NCBI RefSeq assembly: GCF_001641635.1
Contig: NZ_LUUB01000120.1
Location: 1 to 64,000 of the forward strand
Direction: 5' to 3'
Origin: Bradyrhizobium centrolobii
Lineage (GTDB): Bacteria > Pseudomonadota > Alphaproteobacteria > Rhizobiales > Xanthobacteraceae
Length of the DNA stretch: 64,000 bases
Shown here piece after piece: positions 17,938 to 26,839 of the stretch (position 1 is the first letter of the stretch; the number at the start of each line of letters is the position of its first letter). Below the pieces are notes generated by a model. The model had not been told where the DNA came from and did not search any database. It worked only from the letters and a program-made list of their open reading frames with translations. The translations under genes and the position numbers were made by a program.

Positions 17938-18013
17938 GGCCGAGCCCTCGCGGTCGCCAAGGAAGAATCCTAGACGGAACGGGCACCAACTATCCGTCAA
18001 GACTGTCGGGCAA

Positions 18014-18304
18014 CTATAGTGTTAGCCTCCAGTAGGGCCCTGCGCTCGCGGCACAGATCGTCCATCTTCGCCGCATGCGCGCGAGAAGCAGCTCGGCAGA
18101 CGCAGTCGCGATACCGCCGCGTTTCAACATACCGATCTCGCGCTCCTGCGCACGGAGCTGTCCGCGCATCCGCGCGATCTCGCTGTGAACGTACTCGATC
18201 TTCAAGGTGCGGTGTCCGGACCTGGTAGACCTGTCTGGCTCGCGGTCGACGAGCGCGATCAGACGCCGGATCTCCTCCTCAGTAGGCTCCAGCCGGATCC
18301 GCAC
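18014..18304 (-). CDS. Hypothetical protein, probably frameshifted at the C-terminus
   Basis: A 96-aa basic, helical protein: RLEPTEEEIRRLIALVDREP, then HSEIARMRGQLRAQEREIG, suggesting a coiled coil. After LLLARM the frame becomes Trp- and Arg-rich. The neighbouring frame reads KMDDLCRERRALLEANTIVA, a better continuation of the coil, so an indel near 18075 is likely. No family is recognised. It abuts an IS91 remnant in the opposite orientation. Confidence 0.45.
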   Translation of the reverse strand: MRIRLEPTEEEIRRLIALVDREPDRSTRSGHRTLKIEYVHSEIARMRGQLRAQEREIGMLKRGGIATASAELLLARMRRRWTICAASAGPYWRLTL

Positions 18305-18328
18305 GCCACTGCTTCGGCAGGTGGGTTC

Positions 18329-18433
18329 TACTCAAAGCGGCCATTCGGCGGGCCCGAGGCGGTGCTGGCCCATCTGTCGCGTTACACCCATCGCGCCGCC
18401 ATCGCCAACCGCCGCTTGATCGCCTTCGACAAC
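18329..18433 (+). mobile_element. IS91-family transposase remnant
   Basis: A 35-residue scrap reads YSKRPFGGPEAVLAHLSRYT followed by HRAAIANRRLIAFDN. This matches the Y2 transposase of IS91-like elements near its catalytic region (PxxGPExVLxYLSRYTHR). Neither end of an element nor the rest of the transposase is present. It points to past transposition at the border of the region. Confidence 0.7.
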
Positions 18434-18926
18434 AGGGATTTGGCGCGACCATGAACCCGGGCGAGATGCCTCACGTTGACTTCAGATTTAACGGCATGCA
18501 TGAGCTCGTAAGAGCACACCAAGAGCAACTGCGAGTTAAGTGATCCGGAGCGCAAGTCCGCCGGTGTGGGGAAAAGCGGTACGCTCTCGCGCGACCCGGA
18601 GCCACGCTCAAGAATCCGATGCTGTCAGCAACCAACAGTTCACGTAGAGCCTGAGCAATGCTCAACCCGCGTTTGGAGTGTACCAGGACCGATGCACGTG
18701 CTGCGGGCGTCGTGTGCACGCGCGTCCTTGTGTGCAGGACGTGTGCACCGAGAATCCGAAAGCCCGATTTTCGCTTCCAATCCTGACCTATATGATCCTA
18801 GAAGGAGCAATCTGCGAAAGCTTGGTCGAACCAAATTTCTCAGTCCGTCCAGTCACATAAATGATCGAGTGGCGACAAAATAGATCAATGAAATGAATGG
18901 CTTGAGGTGGAAGTTTTCTACGGCGC
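18434..18926. other. Non-coding stretch with a partial third copy of the dispersed repeat
   Basis: No gene is supported. Around 18736-18785 the sequence GTGTGCAGGACGTGTGCACC resembles the core of the 91-bp repeat found at 18927 and 48068, followed by a similar AT-rich inverted element (GAATC..GATTT). Similarity is limited to about 25-45 bases. Confidence 0.4.
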
Positions 18927-19017
18927 CCATGACGGATTGGAGCGAGAATTGAAGGTTTTCAAGTAGTTAGGAGGCGCTGTGTGCACAACGTGTGCACCGG
19001 GAGATACACGAAAATCT
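18927..19017 (+). repeat. 91-bp dispersed repeat, copy A
   Basis: This copy aligns without gaps to 48068-48158 at about 73 of 91 positions, in the same orientation. The shared core is CGTGTGCACCGGGAGAT, preceded by GGATTGGAGCGAGA. The end can fold as GGAGAT-acacgaaa-ATCTCC. On the minus strand both copies encode FNSRSNPSW in the same frame. It lies 260 bp before the first gene of the catabolic cluster, and copy B lies 76 bp after the last. Confidence 0.8.
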
Positions 19018-19277
19018 CCATAGAGAAAGCTTGAGCATGCATTGTGAGTGCCCTCGATAGAGCTACGTGCGACCAAGAAAGTTCGAGAGTCAGGTAGGTC
19101 CTGACAAAGCGCTTTAGTGTTCGGCGGGGCCTCGTCTCTGGCGCATTCCTCGAGCCGGTGCGAACACAATGATTGGCAATGCCCATGATAACGCCGATAT
19201 CGAGGGCTTGGGCCGCGCTCGGCGCGAAGCAGACATTCTGCCTGGGGCTGACGTCGCCGAAGGGCGAACGGCAGGCA
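19018..19277. other. Left border of the catabolic cluster
   Basis: No gene is supported in these 260 bp between repeat copy A and the stop of the SMP-30 gene. That gene's frame runs about a dozen codons beyond the usual end of the family, as if its natural stop was lost at this border. Confidence 0.4.
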
Positions 19278-20192
19278 TCAGCAGGGCGGCAAGTCAGAAT
19301 GAGCTGACAAGAATCGGTGTTCCGCAAGCCCCTGCGCGACCCCTTGAATGGCAAGGAGATGACCGGCCTGAGGCTCGATGCTCAATTGCTGCTCATCCAG
19401 GAACTTCCTAGCCGTCACGAACAGCGTTTTGAGATCGCTTCCCCCGAAGGACAGGCACGTCGGATTGGTCACGGGCAGCGGAATGACCGTGTCGATCGTC
19501 CCGTCAGGCCGATAACGCACTACCCGGCCGCCCGAGAAAAACGCGGTCCATAGCCCACCGTCGACGTCGACGCACGCGCCGTCAGGTCTTTCCTTGGATG
19601 CGCTATAATCCGCAAACACGCGCCTGTTGCTGATCACGCCGTCGTCGAGGTCGAAGTCGAACATCCAGGTGCAGTATCGCCGTGTGTCCGTGAAATAGAG
19701 CGTGCGATTATCAGGTGAGAACGCAATCCCGTTCGTCACGATGACGTCGCTGAAGATGCGCGCCACCTGACCGTCCCCGGTCACGCGATACAGCGCGCCG
19801 TTCGGACGATGCAACTGGTTGTCCATGGTGCCGATCCACAGGCGGCCGCGGGCATCCACGCGGCCGTCGTTGAGCCGGTTGTCCAGGCCGCTTTCGACTT
19901 CGATGACCTGATCCGAGGGATCGCGGCCAGTTGAGCGATGGTGGAGGGTCAGATTTCGCGCAAGCAGATGCGAACCGTCCGTCGTCAAGGCCTGGCTGCC
20001 GAGAAATTGGCAATCGTAAGAGGTTACGTGATGGGCGCCCGTCGCGGGATCGAAGGATTGATGAAGCCTGCCATCGATGTCGATCCACCACAGCTTGCGG
20101 GACCGGTCGCACCACAATGGCGTCTCGCCAAGAATATCCGTGCTGGCGACCGCCGTCTCGACTCGGCGGGGAGGAATCGAATCCGCGGTCAT
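19278..20192 (-). CDS. SMP-30/gluconolactonase family lactonase
   Basis: A 304-aa six-bladed beta-propeller. The metal ligands of the family are present: Glu23 in GETPLW, Asn154 in TNGIAFSPD and Asp204 in RPDGACVD. The substrate-side LNDGRVDARGRLWIG motif is also intact. Members open sugar-acid or other lactones with a divalent metal. The start overlaps the stop of the M24 gene by 4 bp (ATGA), implying translational coupling. The tail (after AEHRFL) exceeds the family's usual end. It is the last gene of a GntR-M24-lactonase operon. Confidence 0.87.
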   Translation of the reverse strand: MTADSIPPRRVETAVASTDILGETPLWCDRSRKLWWIDIDGRLHQSFDPATGAHHVTSYDCQFLGSQALTTDGSHLLARNLTLHHRSTGRDPSDQVIEVESGLDNRLNDGRVDARGRLWIGTMDNQLHRPNGALYRVTGDGQVARIFSDVIVTNGIAFSPDNRTLYFTDTRRYCTWMFDFDLDDGVISNRRVFADYSASKERPDGACVDVDGGLWTAFFSGGRVVRYRPDGTIDTVIPLPVTNPTCLSFGGSDLKTLFVTARKFLDEQQLSIEPQAGHLLAIQGVAQGLAEHRFLSAHSDLPPC

Positions 20193-21361
20193 GACGGAAT
20201 TCGGTTCCAGCCGCGCGCACCATCGCCGAAGGCCCGATAGCCGTCCGGGGTCACGGCGATCGTATCCTCGAGCTTGATGAAACCTCGTCGCGCGTGGGGA
20301 AGCGTGGTTTCGATCGAGATGATCATGCCGGCCTCGAGCGGCGCATTGGCGTCGTCGGCGGGATAGGGAATGGGACCGTTCGCTGTCAGGCGCGGCGCTT
20401 CGTGGCTGACAATGCCCATGCCGTGGGCGACGAAGTGCATCTGCTTGCCATGAGGAGACCGCGCGAGCGCTTCGTTCGCGGCAGCGTAAATTTCACTGCC
20501 GGTGAGTCCTGCCCGTATCGGCGCACGTGCCGCCTGCTGGATCAGGTCGACTTCCCCGAGCAGATCGACGAGTTCGCCGTCCGGCGCCCCATGTACGGCC
20601 ATCCGGCAGAGATCGCCGATGTAACCCCGGTAGTTCCCGCCGGAATCCAGCGAGACGATATCGCCGGGCTCAAGACGTTGCTCGGACGGAGCCCGGTTGA
20701 GACTAGTTCCCATCGTCACGAGCGCGTATTCGAAGATCATGTCGCGGGACAGTTCGGCCTGCCGCAGATGCGCAATGATCTCACGCTTGCTGTGTCCGGT
20801 GCGGGTGCGGCTGACCGTATCCATCATGGACGCGACCACGCGTTCGGACGCCTCACGGAGGACCTCCAGCTCAGCCGGGCTCTTGATCGATCGCAGCTTC
20901 TCGAGCGGGCGCATTGCCTCGACGAGCTGGCAATTCGGAAGCTCCTTGCGCAGCACGTCCGCTGCATCGGCCGGCAGGAACGACATTTCGGCCCCGACAC
21001 GAAGCGCAGGCGCCGCGACGGACTTCACATGCTTGAGGGCGAGCGTCATCGCCTCGACCGAGGTTGACGATCCGAACACGACCGGCGGCATCCAATATCC
21101 GGCGCTGGTTCTGTTCTGGACGCTGTCCCGCTCGTTCCGGTTGGCGATGTAGGCGGACTTGTCCGGCGCGGCCTTCACATAGACGAAGACGGGCAGATAC
21201 CGGCTGATGCCGATGGCTTCCATGTAATCGAACTGGAAGTGATAGTACCCGCCGAGCAGGTACTGCATGTTGTGTTTCGAGGTGACGACCAGGACGTCGA
21301 TGCCGAAATCATCGAGCAAGCCGTCAAGCTTGGCCGCGGAGAATGGAATGTCCGAGCGCAT
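20189..21361 (-). CDS. M24-family metallopeptidase-like protein (Xaa-Pro/creatinase fold)
   Basis: A 390-aa pita-bread-fold protein. All five metal ligands are visible: Asp239 (SLDSGG), Asp250 (IGDLCR), His313 (AHGMGI), Glu351 (ISIETT) and Glu365 (KLEDT), so it should bind two metal ions. Family members cleave Xaa-Pro dipeptides or hydrolyse small amides such as creatine and ectoine derivatives. In a catabolic operon an amidohydrolytic role is plausible. The start at 21361 is chosen because the longer frame overlaps the GntR gene and lacks a ribosome site. It overlaps the downstream lactonase by 4 bp. Confidence 0.87.
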   Translation of the reverse strand: MRSDIPFSAAKLDGLLDDFGIDVLVVTSKHNMQYLLGGYYHFQFDYMEAIGISRYLPVFVYVKAAPDKSAYIANRNERDSVQNRTSAGYWMPPVVFGSSTSVEAMTLALKHVKSVAAPALRVGAEMSFLPADAADVLRKELPNCQLVEAMRPLEKLRSIKSPAELEVLREASERVVASMMDTVSRTRTGHSKREIIAHLRQAELSRDMIFEYALVTMGTSLNRAPSEQRLEPGDIVSLDSGGNYRGYIGDLCRMAVHGAPDGELVDLLGEVDLIQQAARAPIRAGLTGSEIYAAANEALARSPHGKQMHFVAHGMGIVSHEAPRLTANGPIPYPADDANAPLEAGMIISIETTLPHARRGFIKLEDTIAVTPDGYRAFGDGARGWNRIPS

Positions 21362-21410
21362 TGATCGTTCTTCTTCGTCGACGACTTGATCTCCTGGCAG
21401 GCGAGGGTGG

Positions 21411-22070
21411 TCAACTGCCCTTCCAGGAGGACAGCGCATGCGCGACGCAGCCATTGATGTGGTCGCTCAGCACGATCCTGGCGTTCTTGATGTCCCGCTT
21501 CAGCGCGCATTCCAGCAGGGCCTTGTGCTGGTTGATCGTCTCCGTGCCCCGATAACGCAGCGCATAGCGGAAGTATTTGTCGAACACGATCGCGTGGGTA
21601 TGCATCAACTCGCGCGACCCGCAGCTCGAGATCAGCGCCTGGTGGAATTCGCCGTCATAGCGCTTGCGCAGCTCGGGATCGTCGCCCTCCTTGAGGACGG
21701 TGCGTTCGGTCGCCGCCAGCTTGTGATGCGCGGACACCACGCGGCCTTCCCACTCGACATCGCCGGCACGGAACGACTCGGCCATCGCGTGATGCTCGAG
21801 CAGGATGCGGAGGTCAGCGAGCTCGCGCAGGTTCTGGATCGAGATCGGCGCCACCTCGAAGCCGCGCTGGCCTTCGGCGACGACGAAGCCCTCTGACGTC
21901 AGGCGATTGAGGATCTCACGCAGCGTCGAGATGCTGACGCCATAGTCCTCCTTCATCGCATCGAGCTTGAGACGCCCGGATGGCGTGAGCACGCCGAAAA
22001 TGATGTCGGACCGGATGCGCTGATAGCCGCTGTCGCCCGCCGACAAAGGCCGTTCCTCAAGTGCCGTCAT
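21411..22070 (-). CDS. GntR-family regulator, FCD (FadR-like) subfamily
   Basis: A 219-aa regulator. An N-terminal winged HTH (YQRIRSDIIFGVLTPSGRLK and STLREILNRLTSEGFV) is followed by an all-helical FCD domain with metal-site residues in ADLRILLEH, FHQALISSCG and HKALLECALKRD. It heads the M24-lactonase operon and is divergent from the TRAP transporter genes. It probably represses both and is relieved by the transported acid or an intermediate. Confidence 0.9.
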   Translation of the reverse strand: MTALEERPLSAGDSGYQRIRSDIIFGVLTPSGRLKLDAMKEDYGVSISTLREILNRLTSEGFVVAEGQRGFEVAPISIQNLRELADLRILLEHHAMAESFRAGDVEWEGRVVSAHHKLAATERTVLKEGDDPELRKRYDGEFHQALISSCGSRELMHTHAIVFDKYFRYALRYRGTETINQHKALLECALKRDIKNARIVLSDHINGCVAHALSSWKGS

Positions 22071-22179
22071 GCCTTCTGATCCCGCCTGTCCGGATCGCCG
22101 GCCGCCCCGCGAGCGGCCGAACCATCAATGTTGCCAGCAATATAGCAGACTTCCGACATCTGACGTCTACAAAAATATC

Positions 22180-22216
22180 ATATAAATGTAAGATTGTCGG
22201 TTGTGGAATTATATGT
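22180..22216. promoter_or_regulatory. Candidate GntR operator in the gntR-dctP gap
   Basis: CATATAA (22180-22186) and TTATATG (22210-22216) are perfect inverted 7-mers 23 bp apart, in a strongly AT-rich stretch of an otherwise GC-rich gap. Position fits control of both divergent units. The spacing is longer than usual for one GntR dimer, so confidence is modest. Confidence 0.4.
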
Positions 22217-22295
22217 ATGATGTGTAAATAAACGGAGGGTGCGGAAAATGATGGCTTAAGCCGCCGTCCGTGCCCGGGCGAACAGGGAGGAATCG

Positions 22296-23315
22296 ATGAG
22301 CTTGTTGGTACAGGCGCTGTCTGCGACGGCGATCTGCGTGGCGCTGACGGTTGGCGCGTCCGCCGCCGATGACATTCAGGAGCGGACGATCAGGTGGGGC
22401 CACCTGAACAACACCGATCACCCCGTCAGCTTTGGCGTGCAGAAGTTCGCCGAGATCCTGCTGGCGAGGAGCGGGGGCAAGATGAAGGTCCGCGAGTTCG
22501 CAGCCTCACAGCTCGGCAACGAATTGCAGCAGCAGTCCGCGCTGCGCGGCGGCACGCAGGAGATGCTGTCGGCCTCAACGACATCGCTCGCAACGGTCGT
22601 TCCGGAGTTCGGCCTGGTCGATTTCCCGTTCCTCTTCAACACGACCGAGCAGGCCGATGCTCTAGCGACCGGCAAATTCGGCAAGGCGATGCTCGATACG
22701 TTGCCATCGAAGGGGCTCGTCGGCCTGGGATATTGGGGCCTGGGCTTCCGCAACGTCACCAACAGTACCCGCCCGATCACCAAGCTCGAGGATTTCAGCG
22801 GCCTCAAGCTCCGTGTGATTCCGAACCCGGTCTATCTCGAAACCTTCGGGGCCTTTAAGGCCAATCCGGTCCCAATGGCCTTCGGTGAGCTGTATTCGGC
22901 GCTGGAGACCCGCACCGTCGACGGTCAGGAGAATCCCTACACGGTCATTCTCTCGAACAAATTCTACGAGGTGCAGAAATACGTTTCCGCCACCAACCAC
23001 ACCTTCACCCTGAACATCATTCTGGTGAGCAAGTCCTTCTGGGACAAGCTGTCGCCGACCGAGCAGCGCCTGATGCACGAGGCCTATGAAGAGAGTCGCG
23101 GCTATCAGAAGGAGCAGACGCGCCTGCAGACCGAAAAGGCGCTGGCAGAATTGCAGGCCAAGGGCATGCAGTACAACGCGATCGCTCCGGAACAGACCGA
23201 CCGCATGCGCAAGACAGCGCAACCGGTGGCGGACAAGATCTCGGCCAATCTTCGTGCCGATACGGTGAAGCTCTTCAACGACGAAGTCGAGCGCATCCGC
23301 AAGGAAGTGAAGTAG
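22296..23315 (+). CDS. dctP: TRAP transporter substrate-binding protein
   Basis: A 339-aa periplasmic binding protein with a signal peptide (residues 1-23, ending GASA). DctP-family features are the start RTIRWGHLNNTDHPVSFGVQ, the conserved FSGLKLRVIPNPVY containing the carboxylate-binding Arg, and ALETRTVDGQENPY. TRAP systems bring in organic acids with a sodium gradient. The start has GGGAGG ahead. It is followed by the dctQ and dctM genes and is divergent from GntR. The ligand is most likely a carboxylate, but its identity cannot be read from sequence. Confidence 0.93.
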   Translation: MSLLVQALSATAICVALTVGASAADDIQERTIRWGHLNNTDHPVSFGVQKFAEILLARSGGKMKVREFAASQLGNELQQQSALRGGTQEMLSASTTSLATVVPEFGLVDFPFLFNTTEQADALATGKFGKAMLDTLPSKGLVGLGYWGLGFRNVTNSTRPITKLEDFSGLKLRVIPNPVYLETFGAFKANPVPMAFGELYSALETRTVDGQENPYTVILSNKFYEVQKYVSATNHTFTLNIILVSKSFWDKLSPTEQRLMHEAYEESRGYQKEQTRLQTEKALAELQAKGMQYNAIAPEQTDRMRKTAQPVADKISANLRADTVKLFNDEVERIRKEVK

Positions 23316-23390
23316 TCGCTCCCCTCCATTACACAAGCGGCGGAGCCGGCCATTGGCCGGCTCACACCCCTCATTGCCTGGACGTCACGC

Positions 23391-23900
23391 ATGGCGCGAG
23401 CTCTCGACCTCTATTGCATGTTCCTGAAGGCCGTCATCGCCGCCTGCCTTGCGGTCATGGTGGTCCTGGTCTTCGGCAACGTCGTGCTGCGTTACGGTTT
23501 CAACTCCGGCATCACGATTTCCGAGGAGCTGTCGCGCTGGCTGCTGGTCTGGCTGACGTTCCTCGGCGCGATCGTCGCGATGCGCGAGCACGCCCATCTC
23601 GGCGTCGACACCTTGATCCGCAAGTTGCCGGCCTCCGGCAAGCGCATCTGCTTCGTCCTCAACTACTGCCTGATGCTGTTTGCCGACTGGCTGCTGCTCT
23701 CCGGCAGCTGGCGCCAGACCATCATCAACCTGGATGATCGCGCGCCGGCCACCGGTCTTTCGATGGGCATCTTCTACGCGGTGGGCGTGATCTTCGGCGT
23801 GTCGACCGCAGTCATCCTTCTATACGACCTGTACCGGGTGATCAGCGGGCAGGCGAGCGAGGAGGAGATGGTGGCCGTCCGGGAGTCGGAGGAGCAATGA
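23391..23900 (+). CDS. dctQ: TRAP transporter small permease
   Basis: A 169-aa membrane protein with four predicted helices: LKAVIAACLAVMVVLVFGNV, LSRWLLVWLTFLGAIVAM, FVLNYCLMLFADWLLLSG and FYAVGVIFGVSTAVILLY. The EELSRW motif after helix 1 and the AHLGVDTL segment are typical of DctQ. It pairs with the large permease encoded 56 bp downstream. Confidence 0.92.
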   Translation: MARALDLYCMFLKAVIAACLAVMVVLVFGNVVLRYGFNSGITISEELSRWLLVWLTFLGAIVAMREHAHLGVDTLIRKLPASGKRICFVLNYCLMLFADWLLLSGSWRQTIINLDDRAPATGLSMGIFYAVGVIFGVSTAVILLYDLYRVISGQASEEEMVAVRESEEQ

Positions 23901-23955
23901 CGTCTTCCATCGCCCTCGTGCCTGCTCATCCCCTTCGCGTCACCTGGATCATGCC

Positions 23956-25236
23956 ATGACGATCGCCGTCTTCACCTTCTCGTTGCTCGGCGCCATGGCG
24001 CTGGGCATGCCGATCGCCTTTGCGCTCCTCATCTGCGGCGTCGCCCTGATGAGCACGATCGACATGTTCGACTCCCAGATCGTGGCGCAGAACGTCATCA
24101 ACGGCGCGGACAGCTTTCCGCTGATGGCCATTCCCTTCTTCATGCTCGCCGGCGAGATCATGAACAAGGGAGGGCTGGCCAAGCGCATCGTCAATGTCGC
24201 CCTCGTTGCTGTCGGGCATTTCCGCGGCGGTCTGGGCTACGTCACGATCATGGCAGCTTGTATCCTGTCGTCGCTGTCCGGGTCCGCAGCGGCTGACGCT
24301 GCCGCGCTCGCAGCGCTGCTGGTGCCGATGATGGTAGCAGCGGGACACAAGAAGACCTACGCAGCGGGCCTGGTCGCTGCCGGCGGTGTCATCGGTCCAG
24401 TCATTCCGCCCAGCATCGGCTTCGTGATCTTCGGCGTCGCCGCCAACGTATCGATCTCGAAACTGTTTCTCGCCGGCATCGTACCGGGTCTGCTGCTTGG
24501 ATTGGGTCTCTGCGCCGCCTGGTACTGGGTCGTGCGCAAGGAAGACCTGAAGCCACCGCCGAAGGCCTCGCTGCGTACAGTCCTGTTCGCCGTCATCGAT
24601 GGTTTCTGGGCGCTGATGCTGCCCGGGATCATCATCGTGGGTCTGCGCTTCGGCATCTTCACACCCACCGAGGCCGGCGTCGTTGTCGCCGTCTATTCGC
24701 TGTTCGTCGCGACCTGCATCTATCGCGAACTGAAATGGTCGGAACTGTATGCAGTCGTGGTGTCGTCTGCAGTGACGACAAGCGTCGTCATGTTCCTCGT
24801 CGCCGCGGCGCTGGTATCGTCCTGGCTCATCACGGTGTCCGAAATCTCCGCTCAGGTCGTCGATCTCCTGAAGCCTTTCATGGGCAACAACACGATCCTG
24901 ATGCTCGCGATCATGGTCGTCGTGGTGATCGTGGGGACGGCGCTCGACATGACGCCGACGATCCTGATCCTGACGCCGATCCTGATGCCGATCATCAAGG
25001 CCGCGCATATCGACCCCGTTTATTTCGGTGTGCTGTTCATCATCAACAATTCCATCGGCCTGATCACACCACCGGTCGGCATTGTGCTCAACGTCGTCTG
25101 CGGCGTCTCCAGGATCAGCATGGAGGACATCATCAAGGGCGTCTGGCCCTTCATGATCGCGCAACTGATCGTCCTGTTCGCGATGGTGCTATTTCCCGGA
25201 CTGGTGACGATCCCGGCGAGATGGTTCGGCGGCTAG
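23956..25236 (+). CDS. dctM: TRAP transporter large permease
   Basis: A 426-aa, roughly 12-helix transport channel. DctM signatures are FPLMAIPFFMLAGEIMNKGG, SSLSGSAAADAAALAALLVP, PVIPPSIGFVIFG and NNSIGLITPPVGIVLNVVCG. Length is normal. It ends 31 bp before the dehydroquinase gene, so transport and the first enzyme are probably co-transcribed. Confidence 0.94.
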   Translation: MTIAVFTFSLLGAMALGMPIAFALLICGVALMSTIDMFDSQIVAQNVINGADSFPLMAIPFFMLAGEIMNKGGLAKRIVNVALVAVGHFRGGLGYVTIMAACILSSLSGSAAADAAALAALLVPMMVAAGHKKTYAAGLVAAGGVIGPVIPPSIGFVIFGVAANVSISKLFLAGIVPGLLLGLGLCAAWYWVVRKEDLKPPPKASLRTVLFAVIDGFWALMLPGIIIVGLRFGIFTPTEAGVVVAVYSLFVATCIYRELKWSELYAVVVSSAVTTSVVMFLVAAALVSSWLITVSEISAQVVDLLKPFMGNNTILMLAIMVVVVIVGTALDMTPTILILTPILMPIIKAAHIDPVYFGVLFIINNSIGLITPPVGIVLNVVCGVSRISMEDIIKGVWPFMIAQLIVLFAMVLFPGLVTIPARWFGG

Positions 25237-25267
25237 CCGAGTAGCGTTGACAAAGGAGAGGCGAAAA

Positions 25268-25762
25268 ATGGCCGCTAAAATCATGATCCTCAATGGACCG
25301 AATCTCAACTTTCTCGGGATCCGGGAGCCGCACATCTACGGCTCGACGACGCTGAAGCAGATCGAGGACAGCTGCCAGGTCCTGGCCGACCAGCTCGGCA
25401 TCTCGATCTCGTTCCATCAGACCAACATGGAGGGTGAGCTCGTCAATCTGATCCAGTCCGCCCACGGCAAGGCGGATGCGATCATCATGAATCCGGCGGC
25501 CTATTCCTTCACCTCGATCGCGCTGATCGATGCGCTGAAGATCTTCGAGGGCGTGAAGATCGAGGTGCATATCTCGAACATCCATGCGCGCGACGAGCGT
25601 CACCGCCACTCGATCACGTCGAGCGCCTGTACGTCGGTCATTTGCGGCCTGGGTCCTTACGGCTACATCGCCGCGATCCTGGCGGCCGTTCAACGGCTTG
25701 GACAATTGCCTGAGACCATCCCGCCGGCCCTTCACGGGCTTGCCGCCGTCGGCAAGGCGTAA
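25268..25762 (+). CDS. aroQ: Type II 3-dehydroquinate dehydratase
   Basis: A 164-aa dodecameric-type dehydroquinase that interconverts 3-dehydroquinate and 3-dehydroshikimate. Active-site residues are recognisable: NGPNLNFLGIREPHIYG with Arg19 and Tyr24, Asn75 in MNPAAYSFTS, and His101 in EVHISNIHARD. A C-terminal extension of about 10 residues is unusual but mild. The start at 25268 has GGAGAGG ahead; an upstream TTG start is less likely. Its place after a TRAP transporter rather than with biosynthetic genes suggests a catabolic quinate/shikimate-type role. Confidence 0.92.
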   Translation: MAAKIMILNGPNLNFLGIREPHIYGSTTLKQIEDSCQVLADQLGISISFHQTNMEGELVNLIQSAHGKADAIIMNPAAYSFTSIALIDALKIFEGVKIEVHISNIHARDERHRHSITSSACTSVICGLGPYGYIAAILAAVQRLGQLPETIPPALHGLAAVGKA

Positions 25763-25775
25763 GGAGGAGAGCGAC

Positions 25776-26432
25776 ATGCGCGGAGCTGGATTTCTCGCCA
25801 TCTGGAGCGACGTCGAGGCGCACGATCTGACCGATTACCAGCACTGGCTGACGCGAGAGCACACCACGGAGCGCGTGACGACCCGCGGCTTCCTGGCATC
25901 TCGTGTGTTCCGCGCGGCGAGGGACGACATCAACCGCTTCTTCATCCTGTACGAGCTGGAAGCGCCTGAGGTTCTCGATGGCGAGGCCTATCTGGCGCGC
26001 CTCAACGCGCCGACGCCGTGGTCGCAGCGCATCATGCCAAAGCTCGGCAACTTCATACGGGGCGGGGGCCTCATGGTCGCGCGGGCCGGACGGGGCGAGG
26101 GGGCCACGATCATGGCGCTGCGGATCGAAAACTTGCCGGCAGTCCCGCGAAAACTAGCTGAGGCGCTCGTTGCGTGCGACGGGGTCGCCGCCGTGCAGAT
26201 CGGCACGACCGACGAGGCGCGGACATCGGTGCGGACGGCCGAGAAGGGCATGCGGAAGGAGGAGGGCTTTTTCGGCGGGCTTCTGCTGATCGAGGCGCTC
26301 GACGCGACCTCGCTGCAGGGCGCCTTGAGCCAGGCGCGCGTGATTGCACCTGAGGTCCTGAGCCGGGCGAGCGAGCCGGAAGTCTACCAGGGCATGTTCG
26401 CGCTCGACGCTCGCGTCGCGGATTTCGGCTGA
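25776..26432 (+). CDS. Two-domain dimeric alpha/beta-barrel protein (unknown function)
   Basis: A 218-aa protein with two ferredoxin-like repeats. The first starts GAGFLAIWSDVEAHDLTDYQ and contains HWLTREHTTERV and GFLASRVFRA. The second has GATIMALRIENLP and GFFGGLLLIEALD. The layout resembles DUF4286/EthD/NIPSNAP-like dimeric barrels, several of which accompany degradation enzymes. It follows aroQ by 13 bp, and its stop overlaps the start of the broken TIM-barrel gene (TGATG). No catalytic residue can be named. Confidence 0.65.
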   Translation: MRGAGFLAIWSDVEAHDLTDYQHWLTREHTTERVTTRGFLASRVFRAARDDINRFFILYELEAPEVLDGEAYLARLNAPTPWSQRIMPKLGNFIRGGGLMVARAGRGEGATIMALRIENLPAVPRKLAEALVACDGVAAVQIGTTDEARTSVRTAEKGMRKEEGFFGGLLLIEALDATSLQGALSQARVIAPEVLSRASEPEVYQGMFALDARVADFG

Positions 26433-26760
26433 TGGCAAATTTCTCCCTCGCCACCCTGACCCTGCTCGAGTTTGCGCCGCCCGAGATGATCGAGCCGGCC
26501 GCCCGCCGTGGCTACGAAAAGGTCGGACTGAGACTGTTGCCCACAACGCCTGGCGGGTTGCCTATCGCCGGACGATGCGCCGCTCTCTCGGGAGACGCTG
26601 CAGCGGCTGCGGTCGACTGGGGTAACCGTCGCCGATCTCGAGGTCGTTGCGTTCGGGCCGGAGACGGACGTCGCTTCCTTCACTCCCTCCTTCGAGACGG
26701 GCGCGCCTCGGCGCGAAGAACATTCTCGTCACGGCCTACGATCCGGACCTTCCACGATGC
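26432..26760 (+). pseudogene. Xylose-isomerase-like TIM barrel, frameshifted and truncated
   Basis: The start MANFSLATLTLLEFAPPEMI and RRGYEKVGLRLLPTTPGG fit sugar-phosphate isomerase/epimerase-like barrels. The next part lies in other frames: SPDDAPLSRETLQRL and VTVADLEVVAFGPETDVASF in one, LGAKNILVTAYDPDLPR in another. At least two indels are needed and nothing beyond about residue 110 of some 270 is found. It is paralogous to the intact gene at 27544-28374. The start is coupled to the gene before it. Confidence 0.72.
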
Positions 26761-26839
26761 TGCAAATCGATCGCTCCTGGGCGTGGGGCGATGCACACCA
26801 AGGAAGAAACGGCGGCATCTCCTCTCGGTGATCCTTCGC

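Noticed and set aside
18720..18785. A full third copy of the 91-bp repeat
   Set aside because: Only the GTGTGCA/CGTGTGCACC core and a vague inverted tail match; the 5' half is absent.
23926..25164. A 412-codon minus-strand frame over dctM
   Set aside because: It is an extreme His/Asp/Arg composition shadow of a hydrophobic protein.
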